Positions 36,757-45,355 are shown, counted from the first letter of the stretch. The stretch is 55,922 nucleotides of DNA from Criibacterium bergeronii (GCF_001693775.2 NZ_MBEW02000010.1:1-55922); one strand, 5' to 3'. Made by a program: numbers and translations. The notes: a model not told the origin generated them from the sequence alone.

Positions 36757-38182
36757 CCAAAGACCCGGTTTTCAAGCCATGCTTGCGGACATTGAAGCCG
36801 GAAAAGTCGGCACCGTTATCGTCAAGGATATGTCACGGTTAGGGCGAAACTATCTGCAAGTGGGAATGTATACGGAAATGATTTTCCCACAGAAAGGCGT
36901 CCGCTTTATCGCTATCAATGACGGAGTGGACAGCGCACAGGGCGACAATGATTTTGCCCCTCTGCGGAACATTTTTAACGAATGGCTGGTGAGAGATACG
37001 AGCAAGAAAATCAAAGCAGTAAAACGGTCTAAGGGTATGAGCGGGAAGCCCGTCACGAGCAAACCCGTATACGGCTACTTTATGGACGAGGACGAAAATT
37101 TTATCATTGACGGGGAAGCCGCCCCTGTTGTGCGGCAGATTTACAGCTTGTGCCTTGCCGGGAACGGGCCGACCAAGATAGCCCGTATGCTCACAGAGCA
37201 GGAGATCCCCACGCCGGGAACGCTGGAATACCGTCGGACGGGAAGCACCCGCCGCTACCACCCCGGCTATGAGTGCAAGTGGGCGACCAATACCGTGGTA
37301 CATATCCTTGAAAACAGGGAGTACACGGGCTGTCTGGTAAACTTCAAGACGGAGAAGCCGTCCTACAAGACCAAGCACAGCGTAGAGAACCCCATTGAGA
37401 AACAGGCGATTTTCGAGAACCACCATGAGCCTATCATTGACACCCAGATGTGGGAGCGTGTGCAGGAGTTACGCAAGCAGCGCAAACGCCCGAACCGCTA
37501 TGATGAAGTGGGCTTATTCTCCGGCATACTCTTTTGTGCCGACTGCGGCAGCGTCCTTTACCAGCAGCGTTACCAGAACGCCACCCGCAAGCAGGATTGT
37601 TATATCTGCGGGAGCTACAAGAAGCGTACCCGTGACTGTACGGCGCACTTTATCCGCACCGACCTGTTGACCGCCGGAGTGACCGACAATCTGCGGAAAG
37701 TCACCAGCTATGCAGCGAAGCACGAAGCCCGGTTTATGAAGCTGCTGATCGAGCAGAACGAGGACGGGGGCAAGCGCAGGAACGCCGCAAGGAAAAAGGA
37801 GCTGGAAGCCGCCGAGAAGCGTATCAGCGAGTTATCCGCTATCTTCAAGCGGCTGTATGAGGACAGCGTGACCGGGCGCATTTCAGACGAGCGTTTCACG
37901 GAGCTGTCGGCAGACTATGAAGCCGAGCAGAAAGAACTGAAAGAGAGAGCCGCCGCTATCCGGGCAGAGCTTTCCAAAGCGCAGGAAGCCACGGTAAACG
38001 CAGAAAAGTTTATGAATGTTGTCCGCAAGTACACCAGCTTTGAAGAACTTACCCCTACCCTTTTGCGTGAGTTTGTGGAGAAAATCGTTGTGCATGAGTG
38101 CAGCTATGACGAGAACGGCACACGCAGACAGGACATTGATATTTATTACTCTTTCGTTGGCAAGGTAGACCTGCCCGAATGA
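36757..38182 (+). pseudogene. 3' part of element B serine recombinase, split
   Basis: It continues the recombinase begun at 9994: QRPGFQAMLADIEAGKVGTV, then VKDMSRLGRNYLQVGMYTEM, the recombinase domain, a zinc ribbon (FCADCGSVLYQQRYQN) and a coiled coil, ending SFVGKVDLPE. The track's start at 36653 uses C-end sequence and is artificial. Joined at the shared TT the gene codes for 536 residues without a stop. While C is inserted, B has no working recombinase of its own. Confidence 0.92.
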
Positions 38183-38190
38183 CCGCCCGA

Positions 38191-38237
38191 CCTATCCGGC
38201 GCAATGCGCAAACGCCGGATAGGAACGGCAAAATTTT
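38191..38237 (+). terminator. Terminator after element B recombinase
   Basis: CCTATCCGGCG (38191-38201) pairs with CGCCGGATAGG (38213-38223), followed by a short T run. It lies 8 bases after the recombinase stop. Confidence 0.75.
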
Positions 38238-38425
38238 TTACACTTCTACTACTTCTTTATCACACATCAGCAAAGTCGCAGGGAATAAAGCAATTTATGG
38301 CAAAATAAGGACGGAATAACACAACATATTCTCTAAAACAAATTACTAAATCAATTTAAGATTGAACGAAATCAATATTTATGCTATAATTAAATAAATC
38401 TAATGAATAGAAAAAGAGGGATATT

Positions 38426-38644
38426 ATGGCACTTAACTATAAACCATTATGGATACAGTTAGCAAAAAAAGGACTAAAGAAAACAGATGTAATAGCTATG
38501 GCAGGACTTACAACAAATGTTATGGCACAAATGGGCAAGGATAAACCAATTACATTCAAGAATTTAGAAAGAATATGTAAGGCTTTATCATGCACACCTA
38601 ATGATATTATTAGTTTTGAAGATGATTTTAGTGACGAGGAATAG
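38426..38644 (+). CDS. Small XRE/Cro-type regulator
   Basis: A 72-residue helix-turn-helix protein (LWIQLAKKGLKKTDVIAMAG, ERICKALSCTPNDIISFEDD) of the short Cro/CI type. It is immediately followed, after 3 bases, by a truncated methylase/restriction-type gene. Regulators of this type often control toxin or restriction genes. Codon use is A/T-rich, unlike element B to its left, so the boundary between modules lies near 38240-38400. Confidence 0.8.
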   Translation: MALNYKPLWIQLAKKGLKKTDVIAMAGLTTNVMAQMGKDKPITFKNLERICKALSCTPNDIISFEDDFSDEE

Positions 38645-38647
38645 AAA

Positions 38648-39124
38648 ATGACTTTAAGGACAGAAAATCAAGTTAGGGATTATGCAAAAGAAATATTAGG
38701 CTTTGATGAAATTGAAGAAAACATCAATCAAGGTACTGGACAAATAACCACTTTTAATCAATTAGGCTTTAAGGAATATTCAGATAAGCCAGATGGTTGG
38801 TATTTGCCTAAAAATATGAATGATGTAGCAATAATCCTTGAAACAAAATCAGAAGAAAGAGATATTAGCAAACAAATTTTTATTGATGAGCTAATAAAAA
38901 ATATAGACATAATTTCAAGCAAATATAAAAAGACAATTGGAATTTTGTACAATGGCAAAGAAATCGCTATATATAAAAATAAGGAACTCATAAGAGTAGC
39001 TAATAAACTTCAACATATGCAATAATATATTGATTTGTTTAAAGAAAATTATATAGATAAAAACAAAATTTTCACTCTAACAAAAAGAATAAATGGTATG
39101 GATAAAATAAATGGTACAATTTAA
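38648..39124 (+). pseudogene. N-terminal fragment of restriction/methylase protein
   Basis: The frame to 39025 (125 residues) resembles the N-terminal domain of type I restriction/N-6 DNA methylase-like proteins (RDYAKEILGFDEIEENINQG, PDGWYLPKNMNDVAIILETK, a PD-(D/E)XK-like D...ExK). A TAA at 39023-39025 is followed in the same frame by YIDLFKENYIDKNKIFTLTK, which reads as a continuation, then a second stop. The gene was thus broken by a nonsense change and truncated. It may still make a short protein. Confidence 0.6.
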
Positions 39125-39138
39125 AATCGAACATATAG

Positions 39139-39291
39139 GAACGCTTTGAAACGCTCACAGAGCAGGTGAAACAGGCATAGGGTATCACGGAACAGATAAA
39201 GATGGAAAACGCCTTAGAATGGACTGGACGAATGAATAACATACGAGCGTGTGCATGAGAGATTCTAGAAGTAGAAATGATCTTTGCGTAA
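39139..39291 (+). pseudogene. tnpV: Decayed tnpV 3' fragment
   Basis: The frame reads ERFETLTEQVKQA, stop, GITEQIKMENALEWTGRMNN, IRACA, stop, EILEVEMIFA, stop. TnpV proteins of Tn4451-like elements end with this pattern (EQxKxENALEWxxRMNNIRACA). Two internal stops and a missing N-terminus show decay. It marks the former end of another transposon at this point. Confidence 0.7.
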
Positions 39292-39301
39292 ATACAGAAA
39301 A

Positions 39302-39333
39302 GTAGCAGAGCTTAAAACTCTGTTGCTTTTTTA
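39302..39333 (+). terminator. Hairpin after tnpV relic
   Basis: GTAGCAGAG and CTCTGTTGC form an imperfect stem followed by TTTTTT. It lies just before the MarR promoter. Confidence 0.55.
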
Positions 39334-39343
39334 GTTTTACCTC

Positions 39344-39395
39344 TTGACAAATAGTACGGTTATGGACTATAATGATTTAGTACGGATATAGACTA
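39344..39395 (+). promoter_or_regulatory. marR promoter with twin operator
   Basis: TTGACA (39344-39349) and TATAAT (39368-39373) are 18 bases apart. TAGTACGGTTATGGACTA (39352-39369) lies in the spacer and overlaps the -10. TAGTACGGATATAGACTA (39378-39395) follows 26 bases later. Both are TAGT...ACTA imperfect palindromes, so they are likely binding sites for the MarR protein encoded directly downstream. Confidence 0.75.
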
Positions 39396-39412
39396 AATGT
39401 GAGGAGGATATT

Positions 39413-39871
39413 ATGATAAAAAATATTCAATTTATGGAACAACTAAATCAATACTATACAACATGGCAGGAATGGAACTGTATGTATGAAGAATGGGCAA
39501 AGACAAATGGACTATCTGCCAACAGTCTGTTAGTGCTTTCTGCGATTTATAATAGTAAGGAAGAATGCACACAGAAAAAAATCAGTCAAAGATGGTTGGT
39601 TCCCAAGCAGACAGTGAACATGATTTTGAAAGATTTTGAAAAACAGGGCTTGGTCGAATTGTCTCCTATGCGGACAGACAAAAGGCGCAAGACAATCTGC
39701 TTTACACCAAAGGGAAAAGAATATGCAAAAACCATTTTGTCTAAACTTCGAAAAGTGGAAATGAATGCAATTGATGAGATGGGGATAGAACGTATGAAGC
39801 GATTTAATGAAGATGCCGCCTTGTTTGTAAAGCTACTCGGAAAAGCAGAGGGAAAAAATAATGAAATATAA
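39413..39871 (+). CDS. MarR-family transcriptional regulator
   Basis: A 152-residue winged-helix protein (SLLVLSAIYNSKEECTQKKI, VPKQTVNMILKDFEKQGLVE, MRTDKRRKTICFTPKGKEYA) with the full MarR domain including the D-x-R-x-K wing. GAGGAGG precedes the ATG. It overlaps the following MATE gene by 11 bases, so the two form an operon. It likely represses its own promoter through the twin operators and is released by a drug. Confidence 0.88.
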   Translation: MIKNIQFMEQLNQYYTTWQEWNCMYEEWAKTNGLSANSLLVLSAIYNSKEECTQKKISQRWLVPKQTVNMILKDFEKQGLVELSPMRTDKRRKTICFTPKGKEYAKTILSKLRKVEMNAIDEMGIERMKRFNEDAALFVKLLGKAEGKNNEI

Positions 39872-41191
39872 GCATGACATTAGAATTTTTTTCAATATGT
39901 AATTCCCTCCGTATTATCTTTTGCATTATCTGGAGTATATGCGATTGTTGATGGTTTTTTTGTCGGAAACAGTATGGGAGATATAGGCGTTTCCGCTATA
40001 AACATAGCATATCCCCTTGTGGCAGTCATTCAATCTCTGGGAACGGGAATTGGAATGGGAGGAGCAATTTATTATTCAATCAGCAGAGCCGAAAAAAAGG
40101 AGGCACGAGCAAAAGCGTTTACTGCGGGAGCTGTGTGGCTGTTAATTGTCACAAGTGTTTTTGTAACAATCACATTTTTCTTTTTGAGCAGTTTCCTTTT
40201 AAGGCTGTTAGGAGCAGGAAATCAGCTTCTTTCTTTGGGAGAGGACTATATTTCTATTATTGCGTTAGGCGCAGGTTTACAGATTATAGGAACTGGTTTA
40301 GTTCCGTTCATCCGTAATCACGGCGGCTCGTCTTATGCAATGTTTTCTATGATTGCAGGGTTTGTGACAAACATAATTTTAGATTATCTGTTCGTATGGG
40401 TATTAGGGCAAGGTCTTTCGGGTGCAGCATGGGCTACGGTTATCGGACAGGGTGTTACCATGTTGTCAGCACTTGTCTATTTGTTGTGGAAAAAACAGTT
40501 TACGCTGAAGATTGCATTTGGAGATATAGGTAAAGTATCATTATCCATTATAAAGGTTGGGATTGCTCCTTTTGGACTTGCTATGACACCCAACTTATCC
40601 CTGATTATTATTAATCGTTTTTCCGTATTCTATGGGGGAGAGCAAGCAATTGCAACCTATGCTTCTATTGGCTACGTTATGAGTATTATTTATCTGATTT
40701 TACAGGGAGTTGGAGATGGCAGCCAGCCGATTATGAGCAAATATTACGGCGAAAAGGCGTTTGATAGACTGAAAAACATAATGAGATTAGCAAATGGATC
40801 TGGGATACTCCTTTCTGTAATAGGCTGTGTGATTATGTATGTGGCAAGAGCAGATATTGGCTTATTATTCGGCACATCAAATGAAGTGAATGCAGAAATC
40901 CAAAAAACCATACCCATATTTTTAATTTCTGTACCATTTGTTTCTATTAACCGTATTACAACTGCAAGTTTTTATGCAACAGAAAAAAGTATATTTTCTT
41001 ATATTTTGTCTTTTGTAGAGCCGATATTTATGCTAATTCTAATGCTTATTTTACCGACTTTATTCGGCGGTCAGATAATGATTTGGTGGAGTACAGTGTT
41101 CGCACGAATTTTATCTGCCATTTTGGCATTGATATTAAAACAACATGCCTATGAAAAAGAAATTTTAGTATCAGCAAATAATGAATATTGA
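39861..41191 (+). pseudogene. MATE efflux transporter with 5' frameshift
   Basis: The ATG at 39861 starts MKYKHDIRIFF and then hits a stop. Adding one T to the T7 run at 39886-39892 gives MKYKHDIRIFFQYVIPSVLS and joins the rest of a normal MATE protein with about 12 helices. Without that T, translation could only restart near 39974, losing the first helix and lacking a clear ribosome-binding site. MATE proteins export cationic drugs using Na+ or H+. Mutation, slippage switching and sequencing error are all possible. Operon with marR. Confidence 0.75.
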
Positions 41192-41207
41192 TAAAAAGTG
41201 AGAGGCT

Positions 41208-41381
41208 ATGTAAAATATACAAAACCAATGGTTGTTATGCCTTGTCTGCGGCAATAAAACCTGTACTATGATACGGGAAGATACGGAATTAAAAAACTTT
41301 CCTTTCTACTGTCCGAAATGTAAGCGGGAAACAATCATCAATATTCAGGATATGGAAATCACACTTGCAGACAGTAAATAA
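41208..41381 (+). pseudogene. Cysteine-rich KTR gene with stop at codon 2
   Basis: After an ATG at 41208 the second codon is TAA. The rest reads NIQNQWLLCLVCGNKTCTMI, then REDTELKNFPFYCPKCKRET to a stop at 41381. This is clearly the KTR family seen at 14707, with both Cys pairs intact. A C-to-T change (CAA to TAA) would explain it. No other in-frame start with a ribosome-binding site is obvious. It follows the MATE gene. Confidence 0.75.
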
Positions 41382-41955
41382 TTATGTAACCCGCCGCTAT
41401 AGATAACACCATACATGTGGAAGCTATAGCGTTGATACAAAAGATGTAAATTTAGAAATCCTGCATTTTAAGCAGTTTTTTAAGCATTTTGTCTTTGATA
41501 AAGATGAAGAAGGATACGTCAAAAAGACCCAAAAAAACTACATGGACGTAAGAGTAGTTTTGCAACTGGTATGAGGAGACACAAAGAAAAATTTAATAAG
41601 ATAAACTCATTTTGTACTTTCTACAAGAGTGGCTTAAAAAGCTGCTCTTTTTTTCTAGTAAGTGAGTATATATAAATTTAAAATATAACTAATAATACAA
41701 AATCTGATTTCCTGAAAGCAGAAGTCCAGGCTTCCGAAAATCGGAATTCAAGAACTCCGAATAACAGATTTCTAGAAATCCGAAAATCGGAGAGTAACTA
41801 TAATAATATTAGTAATATTGAGTTAAGAAAGAATAATTTTAGAAAGGGAGTAAGGATTTGTTACATCCTTTTTTAAAAATGGAAAACTCATAAGTCAACT
41901 TTACACATTCGCTTTTATAACATATAATAAAAGCATAAATGAGAGGAGGCGAACT
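41382..41955 (+). other. Gene relics between KTR and AbiEi
   Basis: There is no intact gene. A frame at about 41430-41615 reads KDVNLEILHFKQFFKHFVFD and KKTQKNYMDVRVVLQLV, stop, GDTKKNLIR: a decayed gene end of unknown family. At about 41702-41875 SDFLKAEVQASENRNSRTPN and NRFLEIRKSESNYNNISNIE look like the repeat linker of a low-GC replication gene, with CCGAAAATCGGA-type short palindromes. Similar AAGCAGAAGTCCAG-type sequence recurs at 51570-51600. Confidence 0.5.
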
Positions 41956-42549
41956 ATGGATACACTTAAGAATTATATACAAGAAAATTTAGTAATCACC
42001 AACAAAGAAGCAGAAGAACTTGGATATACTAGGCATAATCTATCAGAATTAACAAAGAGCGGACAATTAGAAAGATTAAGACCGGGACTATATCAATTAA
42101 AAGGAAAAGTAATAGACGATTTTGTTCTAATATCATCAAATAGTAATCGAATTATATTTTCCCATCAAACAGCCCTCTACCTCCACGACCTATCCGATAG
42201 AACTCCAAATGTATTTCATATATCTGTACCCCAAGGCTACAATGCAAGCCATATTAAAAATAGATATAAAGACTTACAAGTTCACTATGTAAAGAAAGAT
42301 TTATACGAACTAGGAAAGACAGAAATAAAATCACCACAAGGCAACCTTATTCCAGTTTACGATATAGATCGAACAATTTGTGATATCATAATCGACAGAG
42401 AAAAAATAGATAAGCAAATTTTTACAGAAGCCATAAAAAGATACTTTAAATCACAAAATAAAAATCTAAGACGACTCATAAAATACAGTAGACTATTTAA
42501 AATAGAAGATGAAATTAGGAAATATATGGAGGTATTATCGAAGATTTAA
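41956..42549 (+). CDS. AbiEi-type type IV antitoxin
   Basis: A 197-residue protein. The N-terminal winged helix (ENLVITNKEAEELGYTRHNL, LTKSGQLERLRPGLYQLKGK) is the AbiEi-type domain; the remainder (IIFSHQTALYLHDLSDRTPN, VYDIDRTICDIIIDREKIDK) matches the AbiEi C-terminal region. AbiE systems are two-gene type IV toxin-antitoxin/abortive-infection units, with a nucleotidyltransferase toxin (AbiEii) encoded directly downstream. No such toxin is found here, so the antitoxin is an orphan. GAGGAGG precedes the ATG. Confidence 0.82.
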   Translation: MDTLKNYIQENLVITNKEAEELGYTRHNLSELTKSGQLERLRPGLYQLKGKVIDDFVLISSNSNRIIFSHQTALYLHDLSDRTPNVFHISVPQGYNASHIKNRYKDLQVHYVKKDLYELGKTEIKSPQGNLIPVYDIDRTICDIIIDREKIDKQIFTEAIKRYFKSQNKNLRRLIKYSRLFKIEDEIRKYMEVLSKI

Positions 42550-42770
42550 TTTTCAAAGGTTGTATTGAAGGAGATGAACAAAATCTTATTGAGACACATA
42601 AAAGAATTAACATTATAACGTTTGTAGTAGATGCATTAAATTAGCAGAAAAAACCAAAGAATTTGAAAATGGAGCTATCATATATTGCACAAGGAAAGTC
42701 CGCAAAGAAAAAATTTTATTAGTGATTGAAAACTATATAAAAGAAATGGTTTAAACTTATATAAAGTAAT
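42550..42770 (+). pseudogene. Decayed gene after abiEi
   Basis: The frame EDLIFKGCIEGDEQNLIETH, KRINIITFVVDALN and, after a one-base shift, LAEKTKEFENGAIIYCTRKV, RKEKILLVIENYIKEMV reads as protein, not random sequence, but does not look like the nucleotidyltransferase AbiEii. The AIIYC segment is reminiscent of helicases; this is weak. The gene is truncated and frameshifted. The rest of the interval to 42851 holds nothing I can name. Confidence 0.4.
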
Positions 42771-42851
42771 ATGATTATAATATCAAGGACGAAGAAGCAA
42801 TAAAAAATCAACATTATAAGAATATACAAATTTTTAAGGAGACGAGTAAAT

Positions 42852-44078
42852 ATGGAATGGGATGAATTTATTGATAAAGTAAAATTTATATTAAAAAGAT
42901 TTAATAAAGAATTTAATATAGATTATAGCGAAGATAGTATTAGCTATACTGTGGGTGAAAAAAGTTATGAATTTAGTAAATCTGACTATAATAATATTAC
43001 CAATGATGCAATGAAATCGGATTTGTCGCAATTTACAGTTTTAACTAATAATAGCTATGAAGTTATTATTTATCAAACAAATAAAATGGTTCGAAGACTA
43101 TTGCCATATAAACTTGAGGAACGAATAGTATCTACTAATATTAAAGACTCCATGAATAATATTGAATATAAATTTCAAGAAATATCAGATGTAATGGTAT
43201 GGAATATTATTAAAGAAATAGACTTGGAAAGTTTAAAAAGAACTTTTATGATTTTTCCTCCTAGATTGCGAGGAGATGAAGGCGAAAATTTATTTAATTT
43301 ATTAAGAGTTTGTTTTAGAAATCCTTATTCACTAATTGTTTCATATAAAAAAGATATTGATAAAAATAAACTTAATGATTATATTAATTCATTTTTATTT
43401 AACTTTTGCTATAACTATGGATATTCCTTCAGGATTATGAATAGCTTAGATGAATTATTAAATATTAGGTATAGGAATAAAAATAGCTCTTACAAAAGCG
43501 AAGAGTTAGATGCACCAAGATTATTATATAAACAAGATTTAACAGAACAGTACCATATGGCAGTCTCTTCAGAAGATCCGTTTGTACAATTCATAGGATT
43601 TTATCACATTATGGAATATTTTTATGAAGAAATATATAAAGAAGGTGTTGTTAATAATGTTAAGGAAATATTGTTAGATCCGGGATTTTCTACAAAAAGA
43701 AAAAAAGATATAATGAAACTTGTAGATTTAATTAATAAAAAGAGAACTGAAAGTACAGTAGGAAGTGAATTGGAAGCACTGGAATTAACATTAAGAAAGT
43801 ATATAGATATTGAAAAGATAATAGAAAAATTGAATGAAATTGATGAAGATATTATAGAATACTATAAAAACAATAAGGTTAATTTTTCAAATGGAGATGC
43901 AATAGATTTAATAGGAGACAAAAAACATATATTTAAGAAGTTGGCTAATAGAGTATATAAAACTAGAAATTCACTTGTTCACAGCAAGTCAAATGAAGTT
44001 AGATTGAATGAAAGAGGAATTTATAAACCTTTTAAAGACTCTAAAGCCTTATTAAAGGAAATACCATTACTTAAATGA
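42852..44078 (+). CDS. HEPN-like protein, possible RNase (ApeA-like)
   Basis: A 408-residue protein. The N-terminal half is unassigned. The C-terminal half looks like an Apea/RiboL-PSP-type HEPN domain: FVQFIGFYHIMEYFYEEIYK (about residue 237), a long helical region, and RNSLVH (Arg372-His377), an R-x4-H motif as in HEPN ribonucleases. AAGGAGACGA precedes the ATG. It stands alone between an orphan antitoxin and an orphan mobC, so a defence role is plausible. Assignment rests on motif and helix pattern only. Confidence 0.6.
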   Translation: MEWDEFIDKVKFILKRFNKEFNIDYSEDSISYTVGEKSYEFSKSDYNNITNDAMKSDLSQFTVLTNNSYEVIIYQTNKMVRRLLPYKLEERIVSTNIKDSMNNIEYKFQEISDVMVWNIIKEIDLESLKRTFMIFPPRLRGDEGENLFNLLRVCFRNPYSLIVSYKKDIDKNKLNDYINSFLFNFCYNYGYSFRIMNSLDELLNIRYRNKNSSYKSEELDAPRLLYKQDLTEQYHMAVSSEDPFVQFIGFYHIMEYFYEEIYKEGVVNNVKEILLDPGFSTKRKKDIMKLVDLINKKRTESTVGSELEALELTLRKYIDIEKIIEKLNEIDEDIIEYYKNNKVNFSNGDAIDLIGDKKHIFKKLANRVYKTRNSLVHSKSNEVRLNERGIYKPFKDSKALLKEIPLLK

Positions 44079-44131
44079 TATCAGAAGAGATTATTATAAA
44101 ATCAGCGAGTGAATTATAGTATAATAAAATT

Positions 44132-44175
44132 AAAAGAAGATACATAAGACTAAAAGGTCTTGTATCTTCTTTTAT
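44132..44175 (+). terminator. Terminator after HEPN gene
   Basis: AAAAGAAGATACATAAGAC (44132-44150) pairs with GGTCTTGTATCTTCTTTTA, allowing one G-T or mismatch. The T tract is part of the stem. It works in both directions and also ends the relaxase relic on the other strand. Confidence 0.75.
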
Positions 44176-44255
44176 AGAAGGTCAAATTGGTAGTGGGTCT
44201 GTGAAAAGTTTTGTGTATCAGCCCTCCTAATAGGATGTATTTTTGTAATTGCCAT
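44172..44255 (-). pseudogene. Truncated relaxase start after orphan mobC
   Basis: On the minus strand an ATG at 44255, just past the mobC stop, begins MAITKIHPIRR and then runs into unrelated sequence (ADTQNFSQTHYQFDLL, stop). The first ten residues match the element C relaxase (MAVTKTHPIK). The relaxase gene has therefore been deleted after about ten codons, leaving mobC without its partner. Confidence 0.8.
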
Positions 44256-44256
44256 A

Positions 44257-44613
44257 CTAATCACCAGAACTTTCTTTTGATTTATTAAGAAGCAGGGAAT
44301 GGATCTGCCATATTTCTCTTGATAATTTTTCTATCTGTTTATTCATTGTTTCAATTTCATTTTTGTAAATAACACCAGTTGTATTAGTTGCTTTTGCAAT
44401 CTGGTTTATATTATTTGTTGCATTTGAAAGCAGCCACTGTAAGTTTCTAAATGGTTCTAAATCCACAACATAAATCTCTTTTTCCAATACACATTTTCTA
44501 AGAAAGTGAGACATAGTTTTGCAATTAGCAAGTTTCATTTTCTTTTCAAAAACTTCTTTTTCTTCTTTGGTTAGTTTTATTTCTATTCTTTCATTTCTAA
44601 ATCTATTTGCCAT
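44257..44613 (-). CDS. mobC: MobC-like protein, orphan
   Basis: A 118-residue protein (NERIEIKLTKEEKEVFEKKM, then the signature LSNATNNINQIAKATNTTGV) of the same family as the element C MobC. It is full length, but its relaxase is only a ten-codon stub. Upstream on the same strand lies a palindrome like the two other oriT candidates. It could still act in trans with the intact relaxases in this window. Confidence 0.85.
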   Translation of the reverse strand: MANRFRNERIEIKLTKEEKEVFEKKMKLANCKTMSHFLRKCVLEKEIYVVDLEPFRNLQWLLSNATNNINQIAKATNTTGVIYKNEIETMNKQIEKLSREIWQIHSLLLNKSKESSGD

Positions 44614-44640
44614 TTTATTCTCCTTTATGAAATATATTTC

Positions 44641-44666
44641 GGGGTCTTAGGGTAATCCCTAACAAG
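44641..44666 (-). other. oriT-like palindrome of the orphan mob module
   Basis: On the minus strand the sequence CTTGTTAGGGATTACCCTAA followed by GACCCC matches the plan CTTGTTGGGATAATCCCAAA + CCC found before the element C mobC, with an internal TTAGGG/CCCTAA palindrome (44647-44662). It lies 28 bases before the mobC start. Confidence 0.65.
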
Positions 44667-44819
44667 GTAAAAATTAGCAGTAGACTTCAACCAATCGCTA
44701 ACTATATTAGCTCTTGGGAAGTCCTTGCATATCACCTACCAAACACTCAAGTAAACTTTCGCGTGGTTAGGTGCGTAAAAAAATGGAGCATACCTTAAAG
44801 GTTTACTCCATTAATTTTT

Positions 44820-44871
44820 GGTTCTAAAATATCCACTGAGGAGATGACTCCCCAACGGATATTTTAGAACC
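44820..44871. terminator. Bidirectional hairpin
   Basis: GGTTCTAAAATATCC and GGATATTTTAGAACC form a 15-base perfect stem around a second CTGAGGAGATGACTCCCCAA stem-loop. A separate AATGGAG/CTCCATT hairpin with TTTTT precedes it at 44782-44817. They separate the mob module from the small frame to the right. Confidence 0.6.
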
Positions 44872-44874
44872 AAT

Positions 44875-45078
44875 CTAAACAGCTCTTTTGTAGGGCTGTT
44901 TCTTCTTTGCTCCAGAATGATATAATGTATTATAAGATACGTATTGATTAATATATTCCCACATACGAGGCTTTTGAGAAATATTAAATTTTATCCATAA
45001 TGACCGCTCTAGCCACGTTGAAGCAGCAATTCTGATGACGTATTGTGGTTTGGACAAGGAATAATAGGAGTCAACCAC
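44875..45078 (-). CDS. Unidentified small ORF
   Basis: A 67-residue frame (MVDSYYSLSKPQYVIRIAAS...) without a ribosome-binding site I would trust. The end (VSYNTLYHSGAKKKQPYKRA) has a transposase-tail flavour, but I do not recognise the family. It is followed by the hairpin at 44820-44871. It could be a transposase remnant; kept at low confidence. Confidence 0.3.
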   Translation of the reverse strand: MVDSYYSLSKPQYVIRIAASTWLERSLWIKFNISQKPRMWEYINQYVSYNTLYHSGAKKKQPYKRAV

Positions 45079-45228
45079 AACATGTAGTGGTTTGAGTACG
45101 AAAATTGGGTCAAAAACAGGCTAAAAAATACCGTTTTTTGACCCTTTTAAATAGGGCATTTGACAGATGACATTTGATGTTTCGGGATTAAAAATCCATA
45201 GGGTGAGGTAGATTAGCACAGAACTTTA

Positions 45229-45257
45229 TTGAATAGAGAAATTAAAAGTGATATAAT
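45229..45257 (+). promoter_or_regulatory. erm(A) promoter
   Basis: TTGAAT (45229-45234) and a perfect TATAAT (45252-45257) are 17 bases apart, 24 bases before the first leader ATG. Confidence 0.85.
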
Positions 45258-45281
45258 CAGTTGCATAAGGAGGAGTTAAAT

Positions 45282-45329
45282 ATGTGTACATGTATTGCAG
45301 TAGTAGATATTACTTTATCTCATTTATAA
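45282..45329 (+). CDS. erm leader peptide 1
   Basis: AAGGAGGAG precedes a 15-codon frame encoding MCTCIAVVDITLSHL. It corresponds to the first leader of erm(A), which carries the IAVV motif at which erythromycin-bound ribosomes stall. Stalling here would change downstream RNA pairing. Confidence 0.9.
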   Translation: MCTCIAVVDITLSHL

Positions 45330-45355
45330 TGAAAAAAATTAAAGGAGGTAAAGGT

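Noticed and set aside
44190-44225. Possible insertion-sequence end (GGTCTGTGAAAAGTTTTGTG)
   Set aside because: Reminiscent of IS256-type ends, but no transposase or second end was found.
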